From AWTP1-13 sp963814055 (GTDB lineage: Bacteria; Pseudomonadota; Alphaproteobacteria; Rhizobiales; Hyphomicrobiaceae), in contig CAWFBJ010000030.1 of NCBI GenBank assembly GCA_963814055.1, positions 62,001 to 126,000 on the forward strand: DNA of 64,000 nucleotides. The letters are read 5' to 3'. Below, one piece after another: positions 29,225 to 37,062 of this stretch. A model generated the notes under the pieces. The model had not been told where the DNA came from. It worked only from the letters and a program-made list of their open reading frames with translations, and made no database searches. Made by a program: the position numbers and the translations under genes. The first letter of the stretch is position 1. Each line of letters starts with the position of its first letter.

Positions 29225-29864
29225 ATTCCTACGATCCGTATTCTAATAGCCGACGACCACGAAGTGGTGCGATCTGGACTGCGCAAGGTTTTTGAAATTC
29301 AGGCAGGCTGGCAAGTGGTCGCCGAGGCAGTTGATGGCAAGGATGCGATTTTCAAGGCGCTCCAGACCAAGCCGGATGTAGCAATACTGGACTACTCATT
29401 GCCACTAATTAATGGGGTTGAGGCAACGCGCCAAATTCGCGCTCGTCTGCCGAAAACCGAGGTGCTCATATTCACCATGCATGAACTCGGACTCACTTAT
29501 CGGCGAAATCTTGGCCGCGGGGGCTCGCGGCTATCTGCTCAAGTCGGATGCCAATGCCGCGCTGCTCGCAGCCGTGGAGGCGCTGGCTGCGCACAAACCA
29601 TACTTCACGCCAAACCTTTCCGAAGCTCTGCTCAGTTCCTTTCTGGCGAACCCCGGGCAACCGCAATTTTCTCTAACACCGCGAGAGCGCGGGGTAGTGC
29701 AGCTCGTTGCAGAAGGGCACTCCAACAAGCAGGTGGCCAACGTCCTGAATATCGGTATCAAGACGGTGGAGACACATCGCGCGGCTGTTATGAGAAAACT
29801 CAATATGTCCTCAACTGCCTCCCTGGTGCGCTATGCGGTCCGCAACCGGCTCGTAGAACCCTAA
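29225..29864 (+). pseudogene. NarL-type response regulator, copy A (inactivated)
   Basis: It is homologous along its whole length to the intact regulator at 57404-58042. The start codon is ATT (29225-29227) where the intact copy has ATG. One extra A near 29484 breaks the frame after EVLIFTMHE. The second half is intact (LLKSDANAALLAAV, SLTPRERGVVQLVAEGHSNKQ, ETHRAAVMRKLNMSSTASLVRYAVRNRLVEP). The flanks also match (about 29041-29920 against 57360-58230). Two independent lesions make it a pseudogene. Confidence 0.88.
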
Positions 29865-30027
29865 GGAAGCGCGCTGACAATGGAGGCGCAAGCCAATAGA
29901 GCGCAGTGTGACTCAATTTGTTTCCCGCATTCGCCAAGCGTGTCCATAGAACCGTAGATTTATGCGCCCCACCTATCCCAGATTAACTACACGCTCGACT
30001 GCAGATCTCCAGCGCGCAATATCGGTC

Positions 30028-30041
30028 TAAGTTCTGATGCC
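30028..30041 (+). promoter_or_regulatory. 14-bp element shared by two sensor kinase genes
   Basis: TAAGTTCTGATGCC lies 98 bases before the HWE kinase start. The identical 14-mer lies 114 bases before the kinase at 37063. It may be a common promoter or regulator site. Confidence 0.4.
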
Positions 30042-30139
30042 ACGTAACGCTTTGGTTTGCATAACGATGCGGGCATCCCAACTAGGCTGCTGCGGATTGA
30101 CAATAAGCCGATCGGAATGACGTTCGTGTTTTGAGCAAG

Positions 30140-32500
30140 ATGGCGATGCAGAGTTTGCAGCAGCATATCCGGTGCGGCGCGTCCTCTTCGCGTAGCCAGT
30201 TCCTGCCATGGATGGGGCCAATTGGACTTGCCGTCGGAGTGGGCGTTGCCTACTTTTTCGCAGCCCAACTGAGTCTGACCTTGCTGACCAAGCCTGACGG
30301 CGTGGCCGTCTTCTGGCCTGCGGCGGGGATCAGCTCGGGAACACTCCTTGCTCTAGGTTCCAGTGCGCGGTTACCGGTAACGCTTGGGGTAGCGGCCGCA
30401 AGCACTGTGGCAAGTCTCCTGGGCGATCGAAATGTCGCAGCTGCCATTGTCTTTGCCCTGTGCAATGTTGGTGAACCCCTACTGGTAGCGTGGCTGGTCA
30501 CACGTCGCTTCGGTAACAATTTCCGGCTGGAAAGTCTCAGCAGCATACTCTGCTTCTTTGTCGCGGCTGGTATCGGGCCGGCGATCTCTGGAAGTGTGGC
30601 GACCGTAGGCTTTATCCTCTTTTACTATTCGGACGCCTCCATTCTGACCACATGGCTAAACTGGTTCGCGTCTGATGCATTGGGCATCATTATGGTGGCG
30701 CCGCTGCTCATCGGTCTTGGTGGCCTACGGCGTGACTTTCCAGAAAAAAGGGAGCTGACGTCTGGCACGTTAACGCTGGTGGCACTCGTCATAGTAACCG
30801 CAATCGCTTTCGGCTCGCCAACGCACCATTGGTATACCGTGCTGCCTCTCGGCATGCTCTTACCTGCGCTTCTGGCTGCTTATTGTCGGCCGGTATTCGC
30901 CGCAGCGGCTGCACTCGTTCTCGGCTTCGCCGTGGTCTGGACGACCACATTCGGAATCATTGATTTGAGCGACCTACACGATCGCATCCATGCCGCGCGA
31001 TCAATGTTGCTGGCAATCTCGATCTGTACGCTCGTCCTCGCCGCTCTATTCGCCGAGAGGCGTCATAAAGAGAAGGCTCTCAAGGATAGCAATAATCGGT
31101 TGGCTGATGGGTTGGCAGCTGGCCAGGTAATGGCCTTCGAATGGGATGCCACCACGGGTCAATCGCGGCGAAGCGATAACGCCCGTCTAATACTTGGTGA
31201 TGAGGGTGGTGGGCTAGCCATTCGGCTAGGCAGCGAGTTTGTGAGAAATGTTCACCCCGACGATCAAGCGTGTGTCAAGGCGCGCATACGCAATGTCTGC
31301 CCTGACGATCCTGGGTATGTTCTAAGTTTTCGCTTTTGCGGTTTGAACGGCCGCGAAGTTTGGCTGGAAGAAGAGGCAAAGGGCGAGTTTGACACCACAG
31401 GAAAGCTGTTGCGCATCAAGGGCCTGACGCGAGACATCACCGAGCGAAAGCGAGCTGAGTTGGCCCTCGCCGAGCGCACTGTGCAACTTGCGCTCGCAGG
31501 AAAGGCCGCACGCGTTGGCAGTTTCGTCTACAATGCCGACACGGGGAACGCGCAGGTTTCTGAAGGTTACGCGACCATTCACGGGTTACCCGAGGGTACC
31601 ACTGAGATTTCGCGCGCCCAATGGAAGGAAGGTGTGCACCCTGATGACCTCTTATCATGGGAGGACCTGCGAACCCGCGCCTTTCGCGAGCGGCGGAAGG
31701 AGTTCAGTGGGAAATATCGTGTTGTTCGGGCAGACGGCGAAACTCGTTGGATCGAGTCGCGTGTTTTCGTTTCCTACCACAGCGACGGCCGCCCACAGCG
31801 GACGGTGGGTGTCGACATTGATGCCACCGAACGCCAACGAGCAGAGGAGCATCAACACACGCTACGTGCTGAACTTGACCACCGGGTCAAGAACGTGCTC
31901 GCGACGGTCAGCGCAATCATCATCCAGACGCCGAAAGCCGATGACACGTTGGCGACCTTTGTGGTTGGGCTCGACGATCGCATCAAGTCGCTGGCGAGAA
32001 CTCATGAACTTTTGAGCCACAGCCATTGGCGCGGCGTATCGCTCGAAGAAATTGTCCGGCGCCAATTGGCTCCGTTTGCGTCGGGAAATGCTGCGTTCGA
32101 TGGTCCCCATGTAATACTAAAAGCTGACGCAGCCCAGGCTGTGGCCATGGTCCTTCATGAATTGACTACCAATGCCGCAAAATACGGAGCGTTTTCCAAG
32201 AAGGACGGCAGGCTGTTGCTGCGATGGCGATGGCTTCGGAATGGATTGTCCGGTGGGCTGGCAATCGAATGGCAAGAAATCAACGGCCCCCCTGTTCTGC
32301 AGCCAGACCAATCTGGTTACGGAACAAGCATTGTCCGCGAACTTGTTCCATTCGAGCTGGGTGGTAAGGCGGACCTTGACTTTGCCACTGATGGACTGCG
32401 CTGCCGATTGGAAATCCCTGTTCGCTGGGTCCGAAGGGCCGGCCCGGCAAGCGACGATTCGCGAGATTCGGACGCGGCCGGGCTCAACGCTCGCGCTTGA
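30140..32500 (+). CDS. MASE1-PAS-PAS HWE-family sensor histidine kinase
   Basis: A kinase of about 786 residues. A MASE1 membrane sensor (about residues 20-315, VFWPAAGISSGTLLAL) is followed by two PAS domains. The first spans about 325-445 (GRSVHPDD-like FVRNVHPDDQ, GLTRDITERKRAE); the second about 450-565 (EGVHPDDLLSWED, GVDIDATERQRAE). The HWE kinase core has His581 (LDHRVKNVLATV), the N-box VLHELTTNAAKYGAFS and the signature IEWQEINGP. The ATG at 30140 is used; an in-frame TTG nine bases earlier is possible. HWE kinases act on single-domain receivers such as the one encoded convergently at 32667. Confidence 0.92.
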   Translation: MAMQSLQQHIRCGASSSRSQFLPWMGPIGLAVGVGVAYFFAAQLSLTLLTKPDGVAVFWPAAGISSGTLLALGSSARLPVTLGVAAASTVASLLGDRNVAAAIVFALCNVGEPLLVAWLVTRRFGNNFRLESLSSILCFFVAAGIGPAISGSVATVGFILFYYSDASILTTWLNWFASDALGIIMVAPLLIGLGGLRRDFPEKRELTSGTLTLVALVIVTAIAFGSPTHHWYTVLPLGMLLPALLAAYCRPVFAAAAALVLGFAVVWTTTFGIIDLSDLHDRIHAARSMLLAISICTLVLAALFAERRHKEKALKDSNNRLADGLAAGQVMAFEWDATTGQSRRSDNARLILGDEGGGLAIRLGSEFVRNVHPDDQACVKARIRNVCPDDPGYVLSFRFCGLNGREVWLEEEAKGEFDTTGKLLRIKGLTRDITERKRAELALAERTVQLALAGKAARVGSFVYNADTGNAQVSEGYATIHGLPEGTTEISRAQWKEGVHPDDLLSWEDLRTRAFRERRKEFSGKYRVVRADGETRWIESRVFVSYHSDGRPQRTVGVDIDATERQRAEEHQHTLRAELDHRVKNVLATVSAIIIQTPKADDTLATFVVGLDDRIKSLARTHELLSHSHWRGVSLEEIVRRQLAPFASGNAAFDGPHVILKADAAQAVAMVLHELTTNAAKYGAFSKKDGRLLLRWRWLRNGLSGGLAIEWQEINGPPVLQPDQSGYGTSIVRELVPFELGGKADLDFATDGLRCRLEIPVRWVRRAGPASDDSRDSDAAGLNARA

Positions 32501-32509
32501 AGCGTTTGT

Positions 32510-32625
32510 CCCGTGCATGATTGCCGCTATTGGCACCAAGCTGACATCGGCGGGTATTCTTCAGAATGTCTGCTTCGGGTCAAAGCGGACGCTCGAACGT
32601 CGCAGCGTCAATGTGCGCTTCTGAC
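32510..32625. repeat. Dispersed intergenic repeat (SALPPKxxI family)
   Basis: The sequence around GCCGCTATTGGCACCAAGC ... GGTCAAAGCGGACGCTC has frames reading CRYWHQADIGGY and CLLRVKADAR, the pattern of a well-known degenerate intergenic repeat in Bradyrhizobium and relatives. Further degraded members are near 39650-39790 and 54960-55260. Confidence 0.6.
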
Positions 32626-32666
32626 TAAAGCCGTCCTGTTGCAAGACCACCTAATCGAGGCCCCGG

Positions 32667-33059
32667 TCAAAGGGTGGACGCGACGACACGATTCATCGTC
32701 GTAATCAGTTCTGACCCACTAAATGGCTTTTGTAAAATTGCCGCCACGTTGTCCTTCGTTACGGGTGGTGCCGCATAACCAGATATTACAATTATTCGAA
32801 CGCCCTGCTCATGAAGATCATCGATTAGCCCGTAGGATGTTTCCTGTTTGAGATTGATATCGACAATTGCCAGTTCCGGCCGTTGTGCGGCCGCTAAACC
32901 TCTAGCTTGATCCGTGGTTGCCGTTGGGCCGATCACATGCATTCCTATTTGCTCAAGGGTCGACTTTAACGCTTTTGCGACGTGCCAAGCATCCTCGACA
33001 ATCAACACACGAACACGCTTCAACAGGTCGACGTTCTGTCCCTCAAGGGTGTGGGCCAT
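32667..33059 (-). CDS. Single-domain response regulator (receiver)
   Basis: A 130-residue CheY-like receiver. The acidic pocket is VLIVEDAW (E22-D23), the phosphoacceptor Asp67 lies in LAIVDINL, switch residue Ser in IIVISGY and Lys in ILQKPFSG. No output domain is present. Such stand-alone receivers are typical partners of HWE kinases, and this one converges with the HWE kinase 167 bases away. Apparently intact. Confidence 0.88.
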   Translation of the reverse strand: MAHTLEGQNVDLLKRVRVLIVEDAWHVAKALKSTLEQIGMHVIGPTATTDQARGLAAAQRPELAIVDINLKQETSYGLIDDLHEQGVRIIVISGYAAPPVTKDNVAAILQKPFSGSELITTMNRVVASTL

Positions 33060-33364
33060 TCAGCTACACTACCTTTCACGCTAAATTTCGCGCTGCTCGA
33101 CCGTTGTGAACACGATCCGTTTCGTGGCAACGAGTTTTTGCTGGTGCCGCCAATGAAGCGCAGGAGCACCACTACCCTTTTGGCATCGTCCGCCCCTACG
33201 CCGGCAAACGCGACAGGCGCTTCCGCTGGTACGCAGGTTGGGCCGTTGCACTACAACCCCAATGAGACCCCTTCATCGCTGAATATATTGCGTAGAAATT
33301 GTACGACGACCATCAGTTAAAACCCTGATAAATTGATGAACCCGACGCAATACTGGGTGGTTCC
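33060..33364. other. Intergenic stretch
   Basis: About 300 bases with no supported gene. It presumably carries the promoter of the receiver gene at the left. Confidence 0.35.
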
Positions 33365-33560
33365 GTATCGTTTTCCGCCGAGCTATTGGATAGGTATCAC
33401 ACGCGCCGTAACCTCACGATTGTTCACGGCGACGCGCATGTCTGGAATTGTTTCCTGCCGCGGGAGGGCAACGGCATGCGGCTGTTCGATTGCGATAGCT
33501 GGTGCATCGGCGCCGCAACCGCCGCACTTTGCCGCTGTCTGGCGAACGACTTGCGCGCCC
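33365..33560 (+). pseudogene. Phosphotransferase (APH-like kinase) fragment
   Basis: A short frame encodes LLDRYHTRRNLTIVHGDAHVW followed by NCFLPREG and RLFDCDSWCIG. These are the catalytic loop (HGDxHxxN) and the metal-binding D-x-D-like region of aminoglycoside-phosphotransferase-type kinases; the usual FDWDSW has become FDCDSW. The N-lobe and the C-terminal part are missing or in broken frames. It is a dead fragment. Confidence 0.7.
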
Positions 33561-33742
33561 AGTTGCCCCGCCGCTTCGATGGGCTGGGCGAGTTATCGCC
33601 TGATCGAACTTCCGATACGCATCCAACCCGGGAACGGTGTGATAGCCCAGCTCAGGCCTGCTATTCGATCGGAGATTGATTAATTCTCCGGCGCGATTCA
33701 AGTTCAGGAAATGGGCTGATACATCCGTCTTATCGTTCGATC

Positions 33743-34317
33743 ATGGCACTGCGAGCCACAATCTCGTCCGTCCCCGCGCTCGTTATATGGTCTTCCGTGG
33801 CAGCGACACTCGACAAGTCGACATTTCCAATTACCCTCACCAAGCCGGCTTGCAATGGACCATTTCCCGGCGTGGTCACGCTTGCAACGATCGTCGACAA
33901 GCCGGAAATCGGCAAGCGGACCGATACCCCGTTGGTCGCCGCCGTCGCTCTCGACCCGGCATGTTGGCGCATCTTTGGGACCTGGTCAGTCGAGCGGAGC
34001 AGGGCGCTCGGGCGACCGATTGCCGGCTATTGTCTTCAAGCCGATTGCACCCTTGCTGATCCTGATCGGGGAACTCGACGACTGGACGCCGGCAGAGCCC
34101 AGCCGCAAACTGGCCGCCGGCTATCCGGTCGAGATCAAGGTGTACCCCGGCGCCCATCATTCTTTCGACAGCATCTTACCCGTGCGCCATGTGGCCGATC
34201 GAATCAACGCCCATTCCGCAACTGGACGAGGGGCGACCACAGGAGCAATACCGAGGCCTGGGCCGACGCGATCCAGGAGGTGGCGCGCATCCTTGTCCAG
34301 CACGCCAGGTAAGGAGT
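33743..34317 (+). pseudogene. Dienelactone hydrolase family protein, degraded
   Basis: Pieces of an alpha/beta hydrolase of the dienelactone hydrolase type lie in different frames. APLLILIGELDDWTPAEPSRKLAAGYPVEIKVYPGAHHSF carries the catalytic Asp and His regions, with N-SATGRGATTGA nearby, and TEAWADAIQEVARIL in another frame. The nucleophile elbow is not intact. At least two frameshifts are needed to read it. Confidence 0.7.
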
Positions 34318-34420
34318 AGAACAACGGGAGTGCTGCTGCGCGCCCCCGACTGAAGCTACCACGCGTTAGGTTCCAGCTAGCAAGAAAAGACTCGCCGAAG
34401 CGTGGCCCAGTGTCCTGAAT

Positions 34421-34732
34421 TTACATCACGGCTTCCTTGAGGTCCTTCGAAGCCCGGAAGGAGATCTTCTTGCTGGCCTTGATCGTGATGGCTTCGCCGG
34501 TTCCAGGATTGCGGCCCATCCGCGCTGCGCGATTGCGCACCTGCAGGATGCCGAGGCCCGAGATGCGGATACGCGCGCCCTTCTTGAGATGCTTGCTGAC
34601 GTCCGCCACCATCTGCGTCAGCATTGAGTTCACCTGGTTTTTCGGGAGGCTGTGAGCCTCAGCCAGTGCTGTCCCCAAGTCCTTCAACGACACCGTATCC
34701 ACCTTGTACGCTGTTGCTCTCTGCAAAACCAT
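34421..34732 (-). CDS. HU family DNA-binding protein
   Basis: A 103-residue nucleoid protein. Residues 12-100 match HU/IHF: LGTALAEAHSLPKNQVNSML, VSKHLKKGARIRISGLGIL, then the DNA-contact arm VRNRAARMGRNPGTGEAITI and the end KKISFRASKDLKEAV. The ATG at 34732 is preceded by GGGGAGAA, preferred over an in-frame upstream start that would add 16 residues with no homology. It is divergent from the AspT gene at 35079, with the shared GGGGA..TCCCC site between them. Confidence 0.92.
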   Translation of the reverse strand: MVLQRATAYKVDTVSLKDLGTALAEAHSLPKNQVNSMLTQMVADVSKHLKKGARIRISGLGILQVRNRAARMGRNPGTGEAITIKASKKISFRASKDLKEAVM

Positions 34733-34824
34733 TTCTCCCCTGCTCGCGTGGCAGTGTTGGTCATACGCTAAACCCACCAAGCACCGCGCCCAACATCTCA
34801 GGAATCTCGCACGGCAGGTAGTGA

Positions 34825-34845
34825 GGGGACATCAGGTCAATCCCC
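34825..34845. promoter_or_regulatory. GGGGA-N11-TCCCC inverted-arm site upstream of third aspT
   Basis: The arms GGGGA and TCCCC flank CATCAGGTCAA. The same element, with one changed spacer base, is in the duplicated promoter at 40339-40359. Spacing and arms recall DosR/NarL-type binding sites, but the regulator is not known. Confidence 0.5.
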
Positions 34846-35078
34846 TAGTTAGCGTACGGCTAACCCGCATTGTTTTTGCCGGGATGAATGACAGACGCTG
34901 ATGCGCGAACTCACTTTTCTCACTCTGCATCGTGTCAGCAGCGCGTGGGGCTTAATGCGTCAACCCTGTTCGTTGATCGCCATAGAGCGCTCTTGGAAGC
35001 TGTGCCATCGTTCCGGGGAAGGGGGTAATGATGGCCGCCGATTCTGGGATAGGCGGGCTCCAGTAACTGGAGGTCGCT

Positions 35079-36773
35079 ATGTTAGTCTGGCTTGAGCAAT
35101 TTCTGGTCCGTTACCCAGAACTAGCGCTCTTCCTGGTGATTGCCGCGGGCTACTGGATCGGAAGTTTCAAGATCGGGGCATTTAGCCTCGGTCCGGTCAC
35201 GGGTGCTCTTTTCGCCGGCCTATTTGTCGGTCAGTTCGCACCAGTGCCCGTATCGGGTATGACCAAATCCTTTCTGTTCCTGCTGTTTCTGTTCGGGATC
35301 GGCTACTCGGTCGGCCCCCAGTTCATGCAGGCCCTGAAGCGCGACGGCATGAAACCGGTGTTGCTGGCGTTCGTCGTGAGCATCACGGGTATCGGCACTT
35401 CGATCCTCGTTGCAAAGGCGCTAGGGCTGGATCCGGGCTTTGCGGCCGGGCTCATGTCGGGTGCCCTCACCCAGAGCGCCGCCATGGGAACGGCGACGGA
35501 CGCAATCAACTCGTTGGCCTTGTCCGAGGCGGACCGCGCGCGGTTTGTTGCTCACGTCGCCGTAGCGGATGCCGTCTGCTACATCTTCGGCTATGCCGGT
35601 GTGATCATGTTCTGCACGGTGATTGCACCTGCGCTGATGAAAATTGACCTCAGGACGGAGGCACTGAAGCTCGAGCAAGAACTTGGAATGGCCCGCGCCA
35701 AACCGGGCCTGGCATCGGCCTGGCGGAAATTTGAGCTGCGCGCCTACCGGTTGGCTCAGGACTCCTCTCTGGCCGGACTAACCGTCGCAGCTGCTGAGGC
35801 CCGTGTCCCCGAGCATCGCTTGTTCATCCACCGGCTCCGCCGAGGCGAATGCGTCCTTGAAGCAGAACCTGTCATGACACTCAAGGTGGGCGACGTGATC
35901 GCGCTGTCCGGCCCGCGCCAGATCATCGTCGATGTCGCCGGCCAACGCGCCGAGGAGGTCGAGGACAAAGATCTCCTGGACATCCCGATCACGACCGCCG
36001 ATGTCCTCCTGATCGATCCGGAGCTTGCAGGAAAGAACCTCGGCGACGCGTCGCGGGAGGATTGGACGCGGGGGCTGTACTTGCGACAGTTGAGCCGCGG
36101 CGGTCAGGAGATCCCCGTCGCGACCGGGGTCGTGCTGCAGCGCGGTGATTTGTTGCGCGTCGTCGGGCCGGAGTCCGTCGTGCAGAGGGCCGCCGCGAGG
36201 ATTGGCGCCATCGTCGCTCCCAGCGCAGGTATCGATTTCGTCGTGTTGGGGTTAGCAATTTTCCTCGGCGGCGTCGTTGGCGCTCTCGTGGTCTTTCCCG
36301 TCGGCAACGTCAAGATCGCCCTGAGTACGAGCATCGGCACGCTGCTCGCTGGACTTCTCGTAGGTCATCTACGCACTCATTATCCGTTGTTCGGTCGCAT
36401 TAACGACGGGGCAATCGCTTTTATGACGTCGCTGGGGTTGGCCGCGTTCGTCGGGCTCACTGGTCTACATGCGGGGCCAGTCTTTCTCTCCGCCATAAGG
36501 GAAGCCGGCGTCGGGCTCCTATTGGGTGGCATGGTGGTGACACTGCTGCCGCAGGTAATCGGGTTTTACTTCGCCCACCTCGCTCTGCGGATGAACCCGG
36601 TCCTTCTCCTCGGGGCTTTGGCTGGGGCACAGACGGTGACGGCGGCGATGGCCGCCGTGCAGGAGCGCTCGGGTAGCCCTGTCGCGGTGCTGGGCTATAC
36701 GCCGGCCTATGCGGTCGCGAATATTCTCCTGACGATCGGAAGCGCGATCGTGGTTCTTGTGGTTGCCACCTGA
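35079..36773 (+). CDS. AspT-type antiporter (third paralogue)
   Basis: A 564-residue member of the aspartate:alanine exchanger family. Membrane repeat one covers about residues 1-190 (FLFGIGYSVGPQFM, GALTQSAAMGTATDAI). Two RCK_C domains lie at about 210-375 (GDVIALSGPR, GDLLRVVGPE), and membrane repeat two runs to 562 (GALAGAQTVTAAM). GGAGG lies upstream of the ATG. Unlike the copies at 14448 and 17828 it has no decarboxylase neighbour, so its substrate pair is open (dicarboxylate/amino acid exchange is possible). It lies divergently from HU. Its upstream region and 3' end recur fused together at 40328-40590. Confidence 0.88.
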   Translation: MLVWLEQFLVRYPELALFLVIAAGYWIGSFKIGAFSLGPVTGALFAGLFVGQFAPVPVSGMTKSFLFLLFLFGIGYSVGPQFMQALKRDGMKPVLLAFVVSITGIGTSILVAKALGLDPGFAAGLMSGALTQSAAMGTATDAINSLALSEADRARFVAHVAVADAVCYIFGYAGVIMFCTVIAPALMKIDLRTEALKLEQELGMARAKPGLASAWRKFELRAYRLAQDSSLAGLTVAAAEARVPEHRLFIHRLRRGECVLEAEPVMTLKVGDVIALSGPRQIIVDVAGQRAEEVEDKDLLDIPITTADVLLIDPELAGKNLGDASREDWTRGLYLRQLSRGGQEIPVATGVVLQRGDLLRVVGPESVVQRAAARIGAIVAPSAGIDFVVLGLAIFLGGVVGALVVFPVGNVKIALSTSIGTLLAGLLVGHLRTHYPLFGRINDGAIAFMTSLGLAAFVGLTGLHAGPVFLSAIREAGVGLLLGGMVVTLLPQVIGFYFAHLALRMNPVLLLGALAGAQTVTAAMAAVQERSGSPVAVLGYTPAYAVANILLTIGSAIVVLVVAT

Positions 36774-36934
36774 GCCACCGCAGAAGCCGGTGGTAGCAAA
36801 TACTCGACCCACCGTCTTGGAGACGGGGGTCTGCCCAGCGCTTTTCGCGGCGGCGGTGGCTCGCATTAGCGCCTAAATGAACGAGGCCTTAACGAACTTT
36901 CCGAGGCAGGGGTTTTTCCGATGCAATCTCAGTG

Positions 36935-36948
36935 TAAGTTCTGATGCC
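36935..36948 (+). promoter_or_regulatory. 14-bp element shared by two sensor kinase genes
   Basis: TAAGTTCTGATGCC, identical to 30028-30041, 114 bases upstream of the kinase at 37063. Confidence 0.4.
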
Positions 36949-37062
36949 TGTATTCGGTTGGATCCGTACTAATACGACGGACTTCCTCGATCAGGTGGCT
37001 TCTGTAGTCGTCGCATTGCAGCGGCTTGCGTCTGATCTCTAAGCGGGCGATCAAGGACGTGC

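Noticed and set aside
29264..29899. GTG-started frame as an intact response regulator
   Set aside because: After the frameshift near 29484 the residues are noise; the locus is better read as pseudogene copy A.
36960..36990. TAATACGAC sequence resembling a phage T7 promoter
   Set aside because: Only nine bases match and the rest of the promoter is absent; chance.
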